Below, piece after piece: positions 35,024 to 44,605 of a DNA stretch of 64,000 nt (its first letter is position 1; each line of letters opens with the position of its first letter). The DNA is taken from the NCBI GenBank assembly GCA_030019205.1, contig JASEFH010000004.1, positions 62,001 to 126,000 on the forward strand. The letters are read 5' to 3'. The translations under genes and the position numbers were made by a program. Origin of the DNA: Methanomicrobiales archaeon. Its GTDB lineage: Archaea > Halobacteriota > Methanomicrobia > Methanomicrobiales > JACTUA01. The notes beneath the pieces were generated by a model. The model ran no database searches, had not been told where the DNA came from, and saw nothing but the letters and a program-made list of their open reading frames with translations.

Positions 35024-36375
35024 CAAAGCTGGTAACCGACGTGATCTGTCCCTTCTGCGGGACGCTCTGCGACGACCTGGAGATCGAGGTCAGCGACGAC
35101 GGCAAGAAAGTGACGGGCGTGTACAACGCCTGCGCGATCGGGGCGGAGAAGTTCCTCCACTCGGCGGCGGCGGACAGGGTGACGCGGCCGCGGATGCAGC
35201 AGGCGGACGGGTCGTACAAGGAGGTCAGTTATGACGAAGCGGTGGAGTATGCCGCCCGGGTGCTGGCGAACGCGAAGAAGCCGCTGATGTACGGCTGGTC
35301 CTCGACCAGCTGCGAGGCCCAGAGCAAGGGCCACGAGATCGCCGAGCTGGTGGGGGCGGTCGTGGACAACACCGCGACGGTCTGCCACGGCTCGACGCTG
35401 ATCGCGCTCCAGGACGTGGGGATTCCGAGCTGCACGCTGGGCGAGATCAAGAACCGGGCCGACCGCATCCTCTTCTGGGGCTGCAACCCGGCCCACGCGC
35501 ATCCCCGGCACATGAGCCGGTACTCGATCTTCCCGCGGGGCTTCTTCACGGGCAAGGGCCACAAGGGCCGCAAGATGATCGTCGTCGACCCGCGCGTCAC
35601 GGATACCGCGAAACTGGCCGACGTCCACCTCCAGGTGGAGCAGGGGCGGGACTACGAGCTCCTCTCGGCGCTGCGGGTGGCGATTCGGGGCAACAAACTG
35701 CCCGATGTCGTTGCCGGCATCCGCAAGGAGCGGATCTACGAGGCTGCCGACCTCCTCAAGAGCGGACGGTTCGGGATCATCTTCTTCGGGATGGGCGTGA
35801 CCCAGAGTCTGGGCAAGAACCACAACATCGACGAAGCGATCATGCTCACGAAGGACCTCAACGACTACACCAAGTTCAGCATCATGGCCATGCGGGGCCA
35901 CTACAACGTGACCGGCTCGGGCGAGGTGCTGGGCTGGCAGTACGGGTATCCCTTCTGCGTCGATCTCTCCCGCGGATTCGCCCGCTACAACCCCGGCGAG
36001 ACCTCGAGCAACGATCTGCTGGTGCGGGGCGAGGTGGATGCGGTGTTCGTGATCGGCAGCGACCCCGGTGCGCACTTCCCCATCAGTTCGGTGCGGAAGA
36101 TCGCCGAGTTGCCGTCGGTCGCCGTGGACCCGCACATCACCCCGACGACGGAGATCAGCAAACTCCACGTACCCGTGGCGTTCGTCGGCGTCGAGGTGGC
36201 GGGCTGCTGCTATCGGATGGACAATGTGCCCATCGAGTCGCGCAAAGTGGTCGAACCGCCCGAGGGCATGCTCACCGACGAAGAGTTCCTGGAGCGGGTG
36301 CTCCAGCGGGTGAAAGAGCTCAAGGCCGAACAGGGCGCAGCCGCGGCGGCGGCCAAGGGGAAGGTGACCGCATGA
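35020..36375 (+). CDS. fwdB: Formylmethanofuran dehydrogenase subunit B
   Basis: 451 aa catalytic subunit that reduces CO2 to formate at a W/Mo bis-pterin site with one [4Fe-4S] cluster. The cluster ligands begin in VICPFCGTLCDD and continue with NACAIGAEKF. NTATVCHGST holds the Cys predicted to coordinate the metal, a position that is selenocysteine in some methanogens. The formate passes to FwdA by an internal tunnel. ATGA overlap with fwdA. Confidence 0.94.
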   Translation: MTKLVTDVICPFCGTLCDDLEIEVSDDGKKVTGVYNACAIGAEKFLHSAAADRVTRPRMQQADGSYKEVSYDEAVEYAARVLANAKKPLMYGWSSTSCEAQSKGHEIAELVGAVVDNTATVCHGSTLIALQDVGIPSCTLGEIKNRADRILFWGCNPAHAHPRHMSRYSIFPRGFFTGKGHKGRKMIVVDPRVTDTAKLADVHLQVEQGRDYELLSALRVAIRGNKLPDVVAGIRKERIYEAADLLKSGRFGIIFFGMGVTQSLGKNHNIDEAIMLTKDLNDYTKFSIMAMRGHYNVTGSGEVLGWQYGYPFCVDLSRGFARYNPGETSSNDLLVRGEVDAVFVIGSDPGAHFPISSVRKIAELPSVAVDPHITPTTEISKLHVPVAFVGVEVAGCCYRMDNVPIESRKVVEPPEGMLTDEEFLERVLQRVKELKAEQGAAAAAAKGKVTA

Positions 36376-38081
36376 CCCAGTACCTGATCAAGAACGGGTT
36401 CGTCTACGACCCGGTGACCGGCATCCGGGGCGACAGGGCCGACGTGGCCATCAAGGACGGCAAGATCGTGGAGTCGAGCGACCTGGACAAGAGCGCCAGG
36501 ACGATCGACGCCCGCGGCAAGACCGTGATGGCCGGGGCCGTCGAGATCCACGCCCATGTCGCCGGGCCGAAGGTGAACGTCGGGCGGATCTACCGCCCCG
36601 AGGACAAACTCTTCACCTACCAGGCGAAGAAGGGCATCCAGCGGATGCACGGGGGCTACTCCGTGCCCACGACCTTCAAGACGGGGTACGCGTACGCGAA
36701 GATGGGCTACACCACCGTCATGGAAGCCGCGATGCCGCCGCTCTACGCCCGGCACGTCCACGAGGAGATGCGGGACACCCCCATCGTCGACGAGGGGGCG
36801 TTCCCGGTCTTCGGGAACAACTGGTTCGTGCTGGAGTACCTGAAGAACCGCGAACTCGACAACGTGTCGGCCTACATCGCCTGGCTGCTCAAGGCAACGA
36901 AGGGCTATGCGGTGAAGATCGTCAACCCCGGCGGCACCGAGGCCTGGGGCTGGGGGCTGAACTGCCTCCAGGTGACGGATCCCGTCCCCTACTTCGACGT
37001 GACTCCGGCGGAGATCGTCACGGGGCTCATCGAGGCGAACGAGCACCTGGGTCTGCCGCACTCGATCCACATCCACGGCAACAACCTCGGCAACCCGGGC
37101 AACTACACCACAACGCTCGACACCCTGAAGCTGGCGGAAGGCTACACGGCGAACAACCGCTTCGGTCGCGAGCAGGTGATGCACCACACCCACATCCAGT
37201 TCCACAGCTACGGCGGCGAGAACTGGGGCAACTTCGAGTCCAAGGCAAGGGAGGTGGCCGACTACGTCAACAAGCACGATAACATCACGATCGACATCGG
37301 GTTCGTGACGCTCGACGAGACCACCACCATGACCGCCGACGGGCCCTTCGAGCACCACCTCACCGAACTCAACCACCTCAAGTGGGCGAACGTCGACGTC
37401 GAACTCGAGACAGCGGCGGGCGTCGTGCCCTACGTCTACAGCCCGGCGATCACCGTCTGCGGCGTCCAGTGGGCGATCGGGCTGGAGCTGGCGCTCCTGA
37501 ACAAGGACCCGATGCGGGCCTACATCACCACCGACCACCCCAATGCCGGGCCGTTCACGCGGTATCCGCGGATCTGGAAGTGGCTCATGAGCGCGAAGGC
37601 CCGGTCTCAGCAGATCGAGGCGTTCAAGAACTCGAGCAAAGTCGTCGCGGCCAGCGAGATCGCATCGATCGACCGGGAACTGACGCTCTACGAACTCGCC
37701 GCCATGACGCGGGCGGGTCCCGCGAAGGCGCTGGGGCTGTCCCAGATGTACGGCGGACTGGCGCCGGGGCTCGAAGCCGATGTGGTCGTCTACAACTTCA
37801 ACCCGGAGACCGACGACCCGATGCTCATCGAGAACGCCGTATCGAACGCCTGGGCGCTCTTCAAGACGGGTGTCCAGATCATCAAGGACGGCGAGATCGT
37901 CAGCAACGGCAACAAGCGCACGCTATGGGTCCACGCCAAGGTCCCCGAGAACCCGCAGGTGATGCGGGACATCCGCGAGAAGTTCCTCAAGTACTACACC
38001 GTGACCGAGCGGAACTACGAGGTCGAGGGGCGGTCCTTCATCCCCAACCCCTACCCCATCGAGGTGGAGGCGCCGGCCTAG
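36372..38081 (+). CDS. fwdA: Formylmethanofuran dehydrogenase subunit A
   Basis: 569 aa amidohydrolase-fold subunit that condenses formate with methanofuran at a binuclear zinc site. Metal ligands are visible: EIHAHVAG (HxH), the Lys of GYAVKIVNPGG that is carboxylated in the family, IHIHGNN, MHHTHIQFHSYGG and the Asp of TTDHPNAGPF. It directly follows fwdB (4-bp overlap), with fwdC 12 bp downstream. Confidence 0.95.
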   Translation: MTQYLIKNGFVYDPVTGIRGDRADVAIKDGKIVESSDLDKSARTIDARGKTVMAGAVEIHAHVAGPKVNVGRIYRPEDKLFTYQAKKGIQRMHGGYSVPTTFKTGYAYAKMGYTTVMEAAMPPLYARHVHEEMRDTPIVDEGAFPVFGNNWFVLEYLKNRELDNVSAYIAWLLKATKGYAVKIVNPGGTEAWGWGLNCLQVTDPVPYFDVTPAEIVTGLIEANEHLGLPHSIHIHGNNLGNPGNYTTTLDTLKLAEGYTANNRFGREQVMHHTHIQFHSYGGENWGNFESKAREVADYVNKHDNITIDIGFVTLDETTTMTADGPFEHHLTELNHLKWANVDVELETAAGVVPYVYSPAITVCGVQWAIGLELALLNKDPMRAYITTDHPNAGPFTRYPRIWKWLMSAKARSQQIEAFKNSSKVVAASEIASIDRELTLYELAAMTRAGPAKALGLSQMYGGLAPGLEADVVVYNFNPETDDPMLIENAVSNAWALFKTGVQIIKDGEIVSNGNKRTLWVHAKVPENPQVMRDIREKFLKYYTVTERNYEVEGRSFIPNPYPIEVEAPA

Positions 38082-38093
38082 GAGAGGATGGAG

Positions 38094-38894
38094 ATGAAGA
38101 CGGTTACGTTAACGCTGAAACACTCCCCATCCCTCTACCTTGAGGCCGAGAAGATCTCTCCCGACGCCTTTGCCGGGCGGAGCCTTGCCGAGATCCGGAG
38201 CCTGCCGGTGTTCATCGGGAACCAGCAGGCGACGATCGGGGAATACTTCGAGGTCTCCGGCGAGGCAGGTGAGACGGCGGCGGACACCCGGATCGTCGTC
38301 AGGGGCGACCTCTCCCGCGTCAAGTACATCGGCATGCGGATGACGGGCGGCGAGGTCGTCGTCGAGGGGAGCATGGACATGTACGCCGGCGCCTGGATGG
38401 AGGGCGGGCGGATGCATGTGAAGGGCAACGTGGACGCCTTTGCCGGGACCGGCATGAAGGGCGGCGAGCTGATCATCGACGGCAACGCCGGCAACTACCT
38501 GGGCGCCGCCTACCGCGGAGACTGGCGCGGCATGCAGGGCGGCACGATCCACGTGAAAGGCAACGCCGGAAGCGACATCGGCTACTTCATGAACGGGGGC
38601 ACGATCATCGTCGACGGCAACGCCGACGTCCACGTGGGGACCCACGCCGAGGGCGGCACGATCATCATCAAGGGCAATGCCAAGAGCCGGGTCGGCGGGC
38701 AGATGGTCAAGGGCGAGATCTACGTCTTTGGCACGATCGACGTGATGATGCCGGGATTCGAGTACCGCAGGGACGAGACCCTCGAGGTGGACGGCACGAA
38801 GGGCAAGTTTGCCCTGTACGAGGGGGACACCGGCGAGCGGCACCCGAAGAGAAAGGGGCAGCTCCAGTACGGGAAGCTCTACCTGAAGCGGTGA
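38094..38894 (+). CDS. fwdC: Formylmethanofuran dehydrogenase subunit C
   Basis: 266 aa, a right-handed beta-helix like the C-terminal domain of glutamate synthase, built of repeats with G-x2-G and metal-free turns (GGRMHVKGNVDAFAGTGMKGG, shown in part: MKGGELIIDGNAGNYLG). It scaffolds FwdA and FwdB. ATG 38094 has a GGAGAGG site at proper spacing; ATG 38088 is in frame but too close. Last gene of the operon; a T-rich terminator follows. Confidence 0.92.
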   Translation: MKTVTLTLKHSPSLYLEAEKISPDAFAGRSLAEIRSLPVFIGNQQATIGEYFEVSGEAGETAADTRIVVRGDLSRVKYIGMRMTGGEVVVEGSMDMYAGAWMEGGRMHVKGNVDAFAGTGMKGGELIIDGNAGNYLGAAYRGDWRGMQGGTIHVKGNAGSDIGYFMNGGTIIVDGNADVHVGTHAEGGTIIIKGNAKSRVGGQMVKGEIYVFGTIDVMMPGFEYRRDETLEVDGTKGKFALYEGDTGERHPKRKGQLQYGKLYLKR

Positions 38895-38907
38895 TCCTCT
38901 CCCCCGT

Positions 38908-38916
38908 CTATTTTTG
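38908..38916 (+). terminator. T-run terminator after fwdC
   Basis: CTATTTTTG lies about 20 bp past the fwdC stop, preceded by a C-rich stretch, as expected for archaeal oligo-T termination. The following 38917-39100 DNA is very AT-rich and has further T-runs (TTTTTTTGTATTTTTTT), probably reinforcing termination before the mcr promoter. Confidence 0.5.
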
Positions 38917-39100
38917 AGCGCACCAGAAAATCCGATCTATGCAGGAAAATCGTAACATATAATAATATTTTTTTGTATTTTTTTCATACTATGTGTTTCC
39001 AAAAATCCTTCCACGGATGCAGTATTTTAATATTATGGCAAGGACACATTTTATTTTATTATTAATATAATAATGATCGGGGTTCGGGCTGCAGTCACAA

Positions 39101-39152
39101 TAGTAATCCTTATATGGAAAGGATTGTTACTATACAATGTCCCACGAGGGAC
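39101..39152 (+). promoter_or_regulatory. mcr promoter with dyad over TATA box and leader hairpin
   Basis: TAGTAATCCTTATATGGAAAGGATTGTTACTA is an imperfect inverted repeat (AGTAATCCTT against AAGGATTGTTACT, from 39102) centred on a TATATGG TATA box at 39111-39117. A second TATA-like ACTATACAA lies at 39129-39137. Just downstream GTCCC-ACGA-GGGAC (39139-39152) can fold as a small hairpin at the 5' end of the transcript. The leader to the mcrB ATG is about 110 nt. Confidence 0.5.
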
Positions 39153-39254
39153 GTGCAGTAGTGACAGTCACCGAGTTTCAGAAGTACATGATAGTGTTCA
39201 CGTTCCACAGTTCCCATAGCGCAATGCGATAAGACGATTTCAAAGAGGAAGCAT

Positions 39255-40562
39255 ATGGCGAAATATAAAGAGACAGTCGATCTCTACGATGACAATGGCA
39301 AGCAGCTGAAGAGCGGTGTCACGCTCGACAAGGTCAGTCCGCTTGTGAACCCTGCGATCAAGAAGATCATCGACCTCACCAAGAGGACGGTCGCGATCAA
39401 CCTGGCAGGGATCGAGAACGGCGTCAAGAACGGAGCGATCGGAAAGGGCATGATCCCCGGCCGCTCGCTCAAGCTGGACATCACCAAGGATGCGGATGCG
39501 CTCTCTGCCAAGATCAAGGAGCTCCTCCAGGTCACCGAGGGGGACGACACCAAGATCACCAAGGTCGGCGGAGGAAAGCTTCTGCTCGTCGAGGTTCCCA
39601 GCGCCCGCATGGCCGCGGCAGCCACCTACGATGCGGCATCGACCGCCGCTGCGGCAGCAGCGACGCAGGCGATCATCGACCAGTACAACGTCGACATGTT
39701 CGATGCACCGGTCGTCAAGTCCGCAGTATGGGGCACCTACCCGGTCACCATGGACATGATGGGCGGCAATATCGTCTCGATTCTCTCCATCCCGCAGAAC
39801 AACGAGGGTCTCGGGTTCTCGCTCCGCAACGTGAACGCCAACCACGTCGCGATGATGACCCACCGCAACGCGATGCAGACGGCGGCGCTGTCCTGCACCT
39901 TCGAGCAGGCGGGTCTCTTCGAGATGGGTGCGGCAATCGGACCCTTCGAGCGCTACCAGCTCCTGGGCTACGCCTTCCAGGGCCTGAACGCCAACAACAT
40001 GGTCTACGACCTCGTGAAGAAGAACGGCAAGACCGGAACCATCGGCACCGTCGTCCAGAGTGTCGTCGAGCGTGCCCTTGAGGACAAGGTCATCAAGCCC
40101 GGCAAGAAGGGCAAGAGCGGCTACGTCTTCTACGAGACCAAGGACCCGATGATGTGGAACGCCTACGCGGCAGCGGGTACCATGGCAGCCACCATGGTGA
40201 ACTGCGGTGCCGGGCGGTTCGCCCAGGCGGTCTCCTCGACGCTCCTGTACTTCAACGACCTGCTCGAGCACGAGACGGGTCTCCCGTCCTGCGACTGGGG
40301 CCGCGTGATGGGTACTGCCGTCGGATTCTCGTTCTTCAGCCACTCGATCTACGGTGGGGGCGGTCCGGGTGTCTTCAACGGAAACCACGTCGTGACCCGC
40401 CATGCTGCCGGGTTCGCAATCCCGTGCGTGTGCGTCGCCTGCGCTCTGGACGGCGGCACGCAGATGTTCGGCCCCGAGCAGACGAGCAAGGTCTACCAGG
40501 ACACCTTCGGACAGGTCGAAGAGTTCGCGAAGCCGCTGCAGGCCATTGCCAAGGGAGTATGA
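39255..40562 (+). CDS. mcrB: Methyl-coenzyme M reductase subunit beta
   Basis: 435 aa, beta subunit of the (alpha-beta-gamma)2 enzyme that releases methane from methyl-CoM and coenzyme B using F430. It opens MAKYKETVDLYDDNGK and ends near EEFAKPLQAIAKGV; SIYGGGGPGVFNGNHVVTRHAAGFAIP is the conserved active-site-channel segment. First gene of mcrBDCGA. AGGAAG precedes the ATG. Confidence 0.98.
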   Translation: MAKYKETVDLYDDNGKQLKSGVTLDKVSPLVNPAIKKIIDLTKRTVAINLAGIENGVKNGAIGKGMIPGRSLKLDITKDADALSAKIKELLQVTEGDDTKITKVGGGKLLLVEVPSARMAAAATYDAASTAAAAAATQAIIDQYNVDMFDAPVVKSAVWGTYPVTMDMMGGNIVSILSIPQNNEGLGFSLRNVNANHVAMMTHRNAMQTAALSCTFEQAGLFEMGAAIGPFERYQLLGYAFQGLNANNMVYDLVKKNGKTGTIGTVVQSVVERALEDKVIKPGKKGKSGYVFYETKDPMMWNAYAAAGTMAATMVNCGAGRFAQAVSSTLLYFNDLLEHETGLPSCDWGRVMGTAVGFSFFSHSIYGGGGPGVFNGNHVVTRHAAGFAIPCVCVACALDGGTQMFGPEQTSKVYQDTFGQVEEFAKPLQAIAKGV

Positions 40563-40582
40563 ACATACCGACTTGAATCGAA

Positions 40583-41053
40583 ATGACCGAAGCCATATAC
40601 CCTCAGATCAAAATCGTCACGGAACGTCTCCTCAAGCCAGAGACGACAGAGCGTCTCTTGAACGAGATCTGCGGCGTCGGCGGGATCCGGCGGATGATCC
40701 TGAACGGACCCCGCATTCCCGCCACGGTTCCCTCCGGTCCCGCGCGGGGATTGGAAAATCCCCACGAGGCACGCCGGACCATCCGGGTGATGGGGAACGA
40801 GTTCGAGCTGCAGGTGCAGGTGGGAACGGTCATCCTCGAGCTCGAGGATCGTGACCGCATCTCCGCCATCCGAGAGGCCTGTGATCGTATCTTTAAAACC
40901 TTCTCGTACAATATCATCGAGGGCCGCTTCATGAAGACCCAGATGACGGTCTCGGACTACGCGAAGTACGGTCCGGGTGTGGACGAGAGGATACTCGGAA
41001 TCACCGAGTACAAGTCGAAGGGATGCCCGATCATCCTCCAGGGATTCAAGTGA
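40583..41053 (+). CDS. mcrD: Methyl-coenzyme M reductase operon protein D
   Basis: 156 aa. Binds apo-MCR and is thought to help F430 insertion or assembly; not part of the final enzyme. Conserved features: TERLLKPETTERLLNEI, RRMILNGPRIP and SDYAKYGPGVDERILG. It lies between mcrB and mcrC; mcrC starts 2 bp after its stop. Confidence 0.95.
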   Translation: MTEAIYPQIKIVTERLLKPETTERLLNEICGVGGIRRMILNGPRIPATVPSGPARGLENPHEARRTIRVMGNEFELQVQVGTVILELEDRDRISAIREACDRIFKTFSYNIIEGRFMKTQMTVSDYAKYGPGVDERILGITEYKSKGCPIILQGFK

Positions 41054-41054
41054 C

Positions 41055-41690
41055 ATGCCGATAGGAAGAGTGACGCAGGTCATCGATTGCAGAGAGAGCA
41101 TGGGGATGGGCAAAGGCGGCGGTCTCGCACAGCGGGGCACGATTGCCGAGGCCCGCCACTCCGACGTCATCGTGGTAGGCATGTCTCCGGGTCGGAGGCA
41201 TGTGACGAAACCGGTATGCGACATCACATCCGCCCTCCGCAGGGAGGGAGCGGAGTTCAGCGTCAGCACGCTCGTCCTGAACGCCGGCAGCGGCCTCCCG
41301 CCGGATGCGAAAGCAGCCGGCGGTGCGGTCATCGGCGCCTACTTCGGGCTGTCGGAGAAGGAGATCCGTCAGATCGAGCAGCACAAGGTGGCGATCCTGC
41401 ACCACGGGAACGTGCGTTCCCACGTGGTGCACAAGGTTCGGTATATCCTGGAGCGGTGCGACATCCCGGCGGTTGTCGTATCGCAGGCACCCGTCGACTT
41501 CGAGGATCTGGCAAAAGAGGGCGTGAAGACGTCGGTCGTCATGCCGCCCCCCGATCAGGTGAAGACCAAGGGGATGGTGATGGCGATCGTGCCGAGGGTG
41601 ACGCGTGGACAGACGCCCACACGGGAGAATATTGCCGAGGTCATTTCGGCGGTAACCAAGGTATTGAAAACTTCCAGAAGTATGAGGTGA
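41055..41690 (+). CDS. mcrC: Methyl-coenzyme M reductase operon protein C
   Basis: 211 aa. McrC belongs to the ATP-dependent MCR activation complex with AtwA (encoded at 48072-49676). ATG 41055 gives MPIGRVTQVIDCRESMGMGKGGGLAQRGT, with GMGKGGGLAQRGT the Gly-rich family hallmark. IVVGMSPGRRH and VLNAGSGLPPDA follow. A longer in-frame start at 40977 lies inside mcrD and is less likely. Confidence 0.95.
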   Translation: MPIGRVTQVIDCRESMGMGKGGGLAQRGTIAEARHSDVIVVGMSPGRRHVTKPVCDITSALRREGAEFSVSTLVLNAGSGLPPDAKAAGGAVIGAYFGLSEKEIRQIEQHKVAILHHGNVRSHVVHKVRYILERCDIPAVVVSQAPVDFEDLAKEGVKTSVVMPPPDQVKTKGMVMAIVPRVTRGQTPTRENIAEVISAVTKVLKTSRSMR

Positions 41691-41697
41691 ATTTCAG

Positions 41698-42456
41698 ATG
41701 GCATACAAACCCCAGTACGGACCGGGTCAGACGAAGGTCGCCGAGAACCGGCGCAACCAGATGAACCCGGCATACAAGCTGAAGAAGATGCGCGACATCT
41801 CCGACGAGGACATCGTGCTCCTGATGGGACACCGTGCACCCGGTGCCGCATATCCCACTTCCCATCCGCCGCTCGCGGAGGCGGGAGAGCCCGACTGCCC
41901 CGTCAGGAAGCTCGTGGAGCCCCTCGACGGCGCCAAGGCCGGAGACCGCGTCCGCTACATCCAGTTCACGGACTCGATGTGGTTCGCACCCTGCCACCCC
42001 TACCTGCGGTCCTACCTCGAGGCCTACCGCTACCGCGGTGTCGACCCGGGCACCCTCTCGGGACGTCAGATCGTGGAGTGCCGTGAGAGGGATCTCGAGA
42101 AGATCGCAAAGGAACTCGTCGGGACCGAGCTCTTCGACCCGGCACGCACGGGTATCCGCGGCGCGACCGTGCACGGGCACTCCCTCCGTCTGAGCGAGGA
42201 CGGGATGATGTTCGACATGCTCGCACGGTATGTAATGGACAAGGGCGCCGTGAAGTACGTCAAGAACCAGATCGGCGAGCCGCTCGACCGGGCTGTGCCC
42301 GTCGGCAAGCCCAACGACGAGAAGTGGCTCAAGGCGAACACGACGATCTTCAACTCGCTCGGCGGAACTGCCTTCCGTGAGGACAAGGAGTACATCGAGT
42401 ACGTCCAGCGGATCAACGCGCTCAGGACCAAGTACGGCTTCATGCCGAAGGAGTGA
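41698..42456 (+). CDS. mcrG: Methyl-coenzyme M reductase subunit gamma
   Basis: 252 aa gamma subunit of MCR. Opens MAYKPQYGPGQTKVAENRR; LMGHRAPGAAYPTSHPP and GRQIVECRERDLEKI are conserved active-site-region segments. The ATG lies 8 bp after mcrC; mcrA follows after 11 bp with GGTGACG upstream of its start. Confidence 0.97.
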   Translation: MAYKPQYGPGQTKVAENRRNQMNPAYKLKKMRDISDEDIVLLMGHRAPGAAYPTSHPPLAEAGEPDCPVRKLVEPLDGAKAGDRVRYIQFTDSMWFAPCHPYLRSYLEAYRYRGVDPGTLSGRQIVECRERDLEKIAKELVGTELFDPARTGIRGATVHGHSLRLSEDGMMFDMLARYVMDKGAVKYVKNQIGEPLDRAVPVGKPNDEKWLKANTTIFNSLGGTAFREDKEYIEYVQRINALRTKYGFMPKE

Positions 42457-42467
42457 GGTGACGAAAA

Positions 42468-44171
42468 ATGGCGAAAATCGAGAGAGCCCAGAAGCTTTTC
42501 CTCAAGTCCCTGAAGGAGAAGTTTGCCGGTGAAGATGTAAACGCGACGGAGACCGTCTACCGCAGGATCGGACTTTCCCAGTCCCCGCGCAAGATGGAGT
42601 TCGTCAAGGCAGGAAAGGCCGTCGAGATGGCCCGCGGCATCTCCCAGTACGACCCGGTGCGCGCCCACCTCGGTGGCATCCCGCTCGGACAGCGCCAGCT
42701 GATGACCTACGAGGTCAGCGGCACGGGCGTGTTCGTGGAGGGTGACGACCTGCACTTCGTGAACAACGCCGCGATGCAGCAGTTCTGGGACGATATCCGC
42801 CGCACTGTGATCGTGTCGATGGACCTCGCCCACCAGACCCTGCAGAAGCGTCTGGGCAAGGAGGTCACCCCGGAGACGATCAACGAGTTCCTCCACGTGC
42901 TGAACCATGCGATGCCCGGTGCGGCGGTCGTGCAGGAGCACATGGTGGAGACTCACCCGGCGCTCACCGACGACTGTTACGTGAAGGTGTTCACGGGCGA
43001 CGACGAGATGGCGGACAGCCTGGAGCCCCAGTTTGTCATCGACATCAACAAGCAGTTCCCCGCCAAGCAGGCGGAGCAGCTGAAGGGTGCGATCGGCAAG
43101 CAGCTCTGGCAGGCAATCCACATCCCGACGATCGTCTCGAGAACCTGCGATGGCGGTACCACCAGCCGCTGGTCTGCGATGCAGCTCGGTATGTCCTACA
43201 TCGCCGCCTACCGCATGTGCGCGGGTGAGGCCGCTGTCGCCGACCTGGCGTTCGCCGCGAAGCACGCCGGTGTCGTGCAGATGGCAGACATCCTGCCCGC
43301 CCGCCGTGCCCGTGGCCCGAACGAGCCCGGTGGACTGCGCTTCGGCACCTTCGCCGATATCATCCAGACCGACCGCAAGTACCCGCACGACCCCGCCAAG
43401 TCATCCCTTGAGGTCGTCGCCGCCGGGACCATGCTCTACGACCAGATCTGGCTCGGCTCCTACATGTCCGGTGGTGTCGGGTTCACGCAGTACGCGACGG
43501 CCGCCTACACGGACAACATCCTGGACGACTACACCTACTACGGCATGGACTACATCAAGGACAAGTACAAGGTCGACTGGAAGAACCCGTCCCCCAAGGA
43601 CAAGGTCAAGGCGACCCAGGAAGCGGTCAACGACATCGCGACCGAGGTCACCCTGTACGGCATGGAGCAGTACGAGCAGTTCCCGACGGCACTCGAGGAC
43701 CACTTCGGCGGATCCCAGCGTGCATCCGTGCTCGCTGCCGCATCCGGTCTGACCACCGCCATTGCGACCGCGAACTCCAATGCAGGGCTGAACGGCTGGT
43801 ACCTGTCGATGCTCCTGCACAAGGAGGGCTGGTCGCGCCTCGGATTCTTCGGCTACGACCTGCAGGATCAGTGCGGTCCGGCGAACACGATGTCCTTCCG
43901 TGCGGACGAGGGTGCGATGGGCGAGGTCCGCGGTGCGAACTACCCGAACTACGCGATGAACGTGGGTCACCAGGGCGAGTACGCGGCCATCGTGGGAGCT
44001 GCCCACTACACCCGCGGCGACGCCTGGTCCTACGACCCGCGCGTGAAGGTCTGCTTCGCCGACCCGTCCCTGCCCTTCGACTTCACCGAGCCGCGCCGGA
44101 TGTTTGCCAAGGGTGCAATCCGCGAGTTCATGCCCGCTGGAGAGCGCTCGCTCATCATCCCGGCCCGGTAA
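42468..44171 (+). CDS. mcrA: Methyl-coenzyme M reductase subunit alpha
   Basis: 567 aa catalytic subunit. The sites that are post-translationally modified in other MCRs can be located: the His of FAAKHAGVV (N-methylhistidine), the Arg of [11 protein letters not shown] (5-methylarginine) and [19 protein letters not shown], where Gly462 (thioglycine), Asp467 and Cys469 correspond to modified residues. QTDRKYPHD and [13 protein letters not shown] are typical McrA. Which modifications occur cannot be read from DNA. Last gene of the operon, followed by a T7-type run. Confidence 0.98.
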   Translation: MAKIERAQKLFLKSLKEKFAGEDVNATETVYRRIGLSQSPRKMEFVKAGKAVEMARGISQYDPVRAHLGGIPLGQRQLMTYEVSGTGVFVEGDDLHFVNNAAMQQFWDDIRRTVIVSMDLAHQTLQKRLGKEVTPETINEFLHVLNHAMPGAAVVQEHMVETHPALTDDCYVKVFTGDDEMADSLEPQFVIDINKQFPAKQAEQLKGAIGKQLWQAIHIPTIVSRTCDGGTTSRWSAMQLGMSYIAAYRMCAGEAAVADLAFAAKHAGVVQMADILPARRARGPNEPGGLRFGTFADIIQTDRKYPHDPAKSSLEVVAAGTMLYDQIWLGSYMSGGVGFTQYATAAYTDNILDDYTYYGMDYIKDKYKVDWKNPSPKDKVKATQEAVNDIATEVTLYGMEQYEQFPTALEDHFGGSQRASVLAAASGLTTAIATANSNAGLNGWYLSMLLHKEGWSRLGFFGYDLQDQCGPANTMSFRADEGAMGEVRGANYPNYAMNVGHQGEYAAIVGAAHYTRGDAWSYDPRVKVCFADPSLPFDFTEPRRMFAKGAIREFMPAGERSLIIPAR

Positions 44172-44190
44172 GGCCGCAACAATCCCAACT

Positions 44191-44198
44191 CTTTTTTC
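44191..44198 (+). terminator. T-run terminator after mcrA
   Basis: CTTTTTTC about 20 bp past the mcrA stop, with no stable hairpin needed, as for archaeal intrinsic termination. Confidence 0.55.
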
Positions 44199-44605
44199 GA
44201 TCGATCCGCTCTGTAAAATAGCTCCCGTACACTTATTCCTCGGCTATTCCATCGTCTGGATCCGGTTTTCCCCTCCCCGCGGCCCTTACAGGGCCGCCCT
44301 CTCCCCACGGAGAGGGGAGGGGACTAGTGCGATAGGTCTGTATGGCATCGGGATCGCAGGAAAAAATCTCTCTATAGCACAAAGGTGTGGGAGCGGCCTC
44401 GCCCCTCTCCTGAAAATACCAGAAAGCCGTCAGCCATCGATGAGGATTTCGAGTCGAACCATCCATTGATTCTCCCGTTCGCGAGCGGCTGTTCCCGGGG
44501 TGCTTGACCGATGCGGCGGACCGTCCGAACGTCGGCTGACGGGCATGCGCCAACCTCCCGATCCTGCGAACGCTTATCAGGCACGGCGGGTACACTATTG
44601 ACTAC
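44199..44605. other. Gene-free region with hairpins and TGCGATAG module
   Basis: About 400 bp before the SPASM gene. It contains a perfect 8-bp-arm hairpin GCGGCCCT-TAC-AGGGCCGC (44279-44297), a second stem region CTCTCCCCACGGAGAGGGG, and TGCGATAGGTCTG (44328-44340), close to 27049-27061. I looked for a short Cys-rich ORF and found none. Confidence 0.5.
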
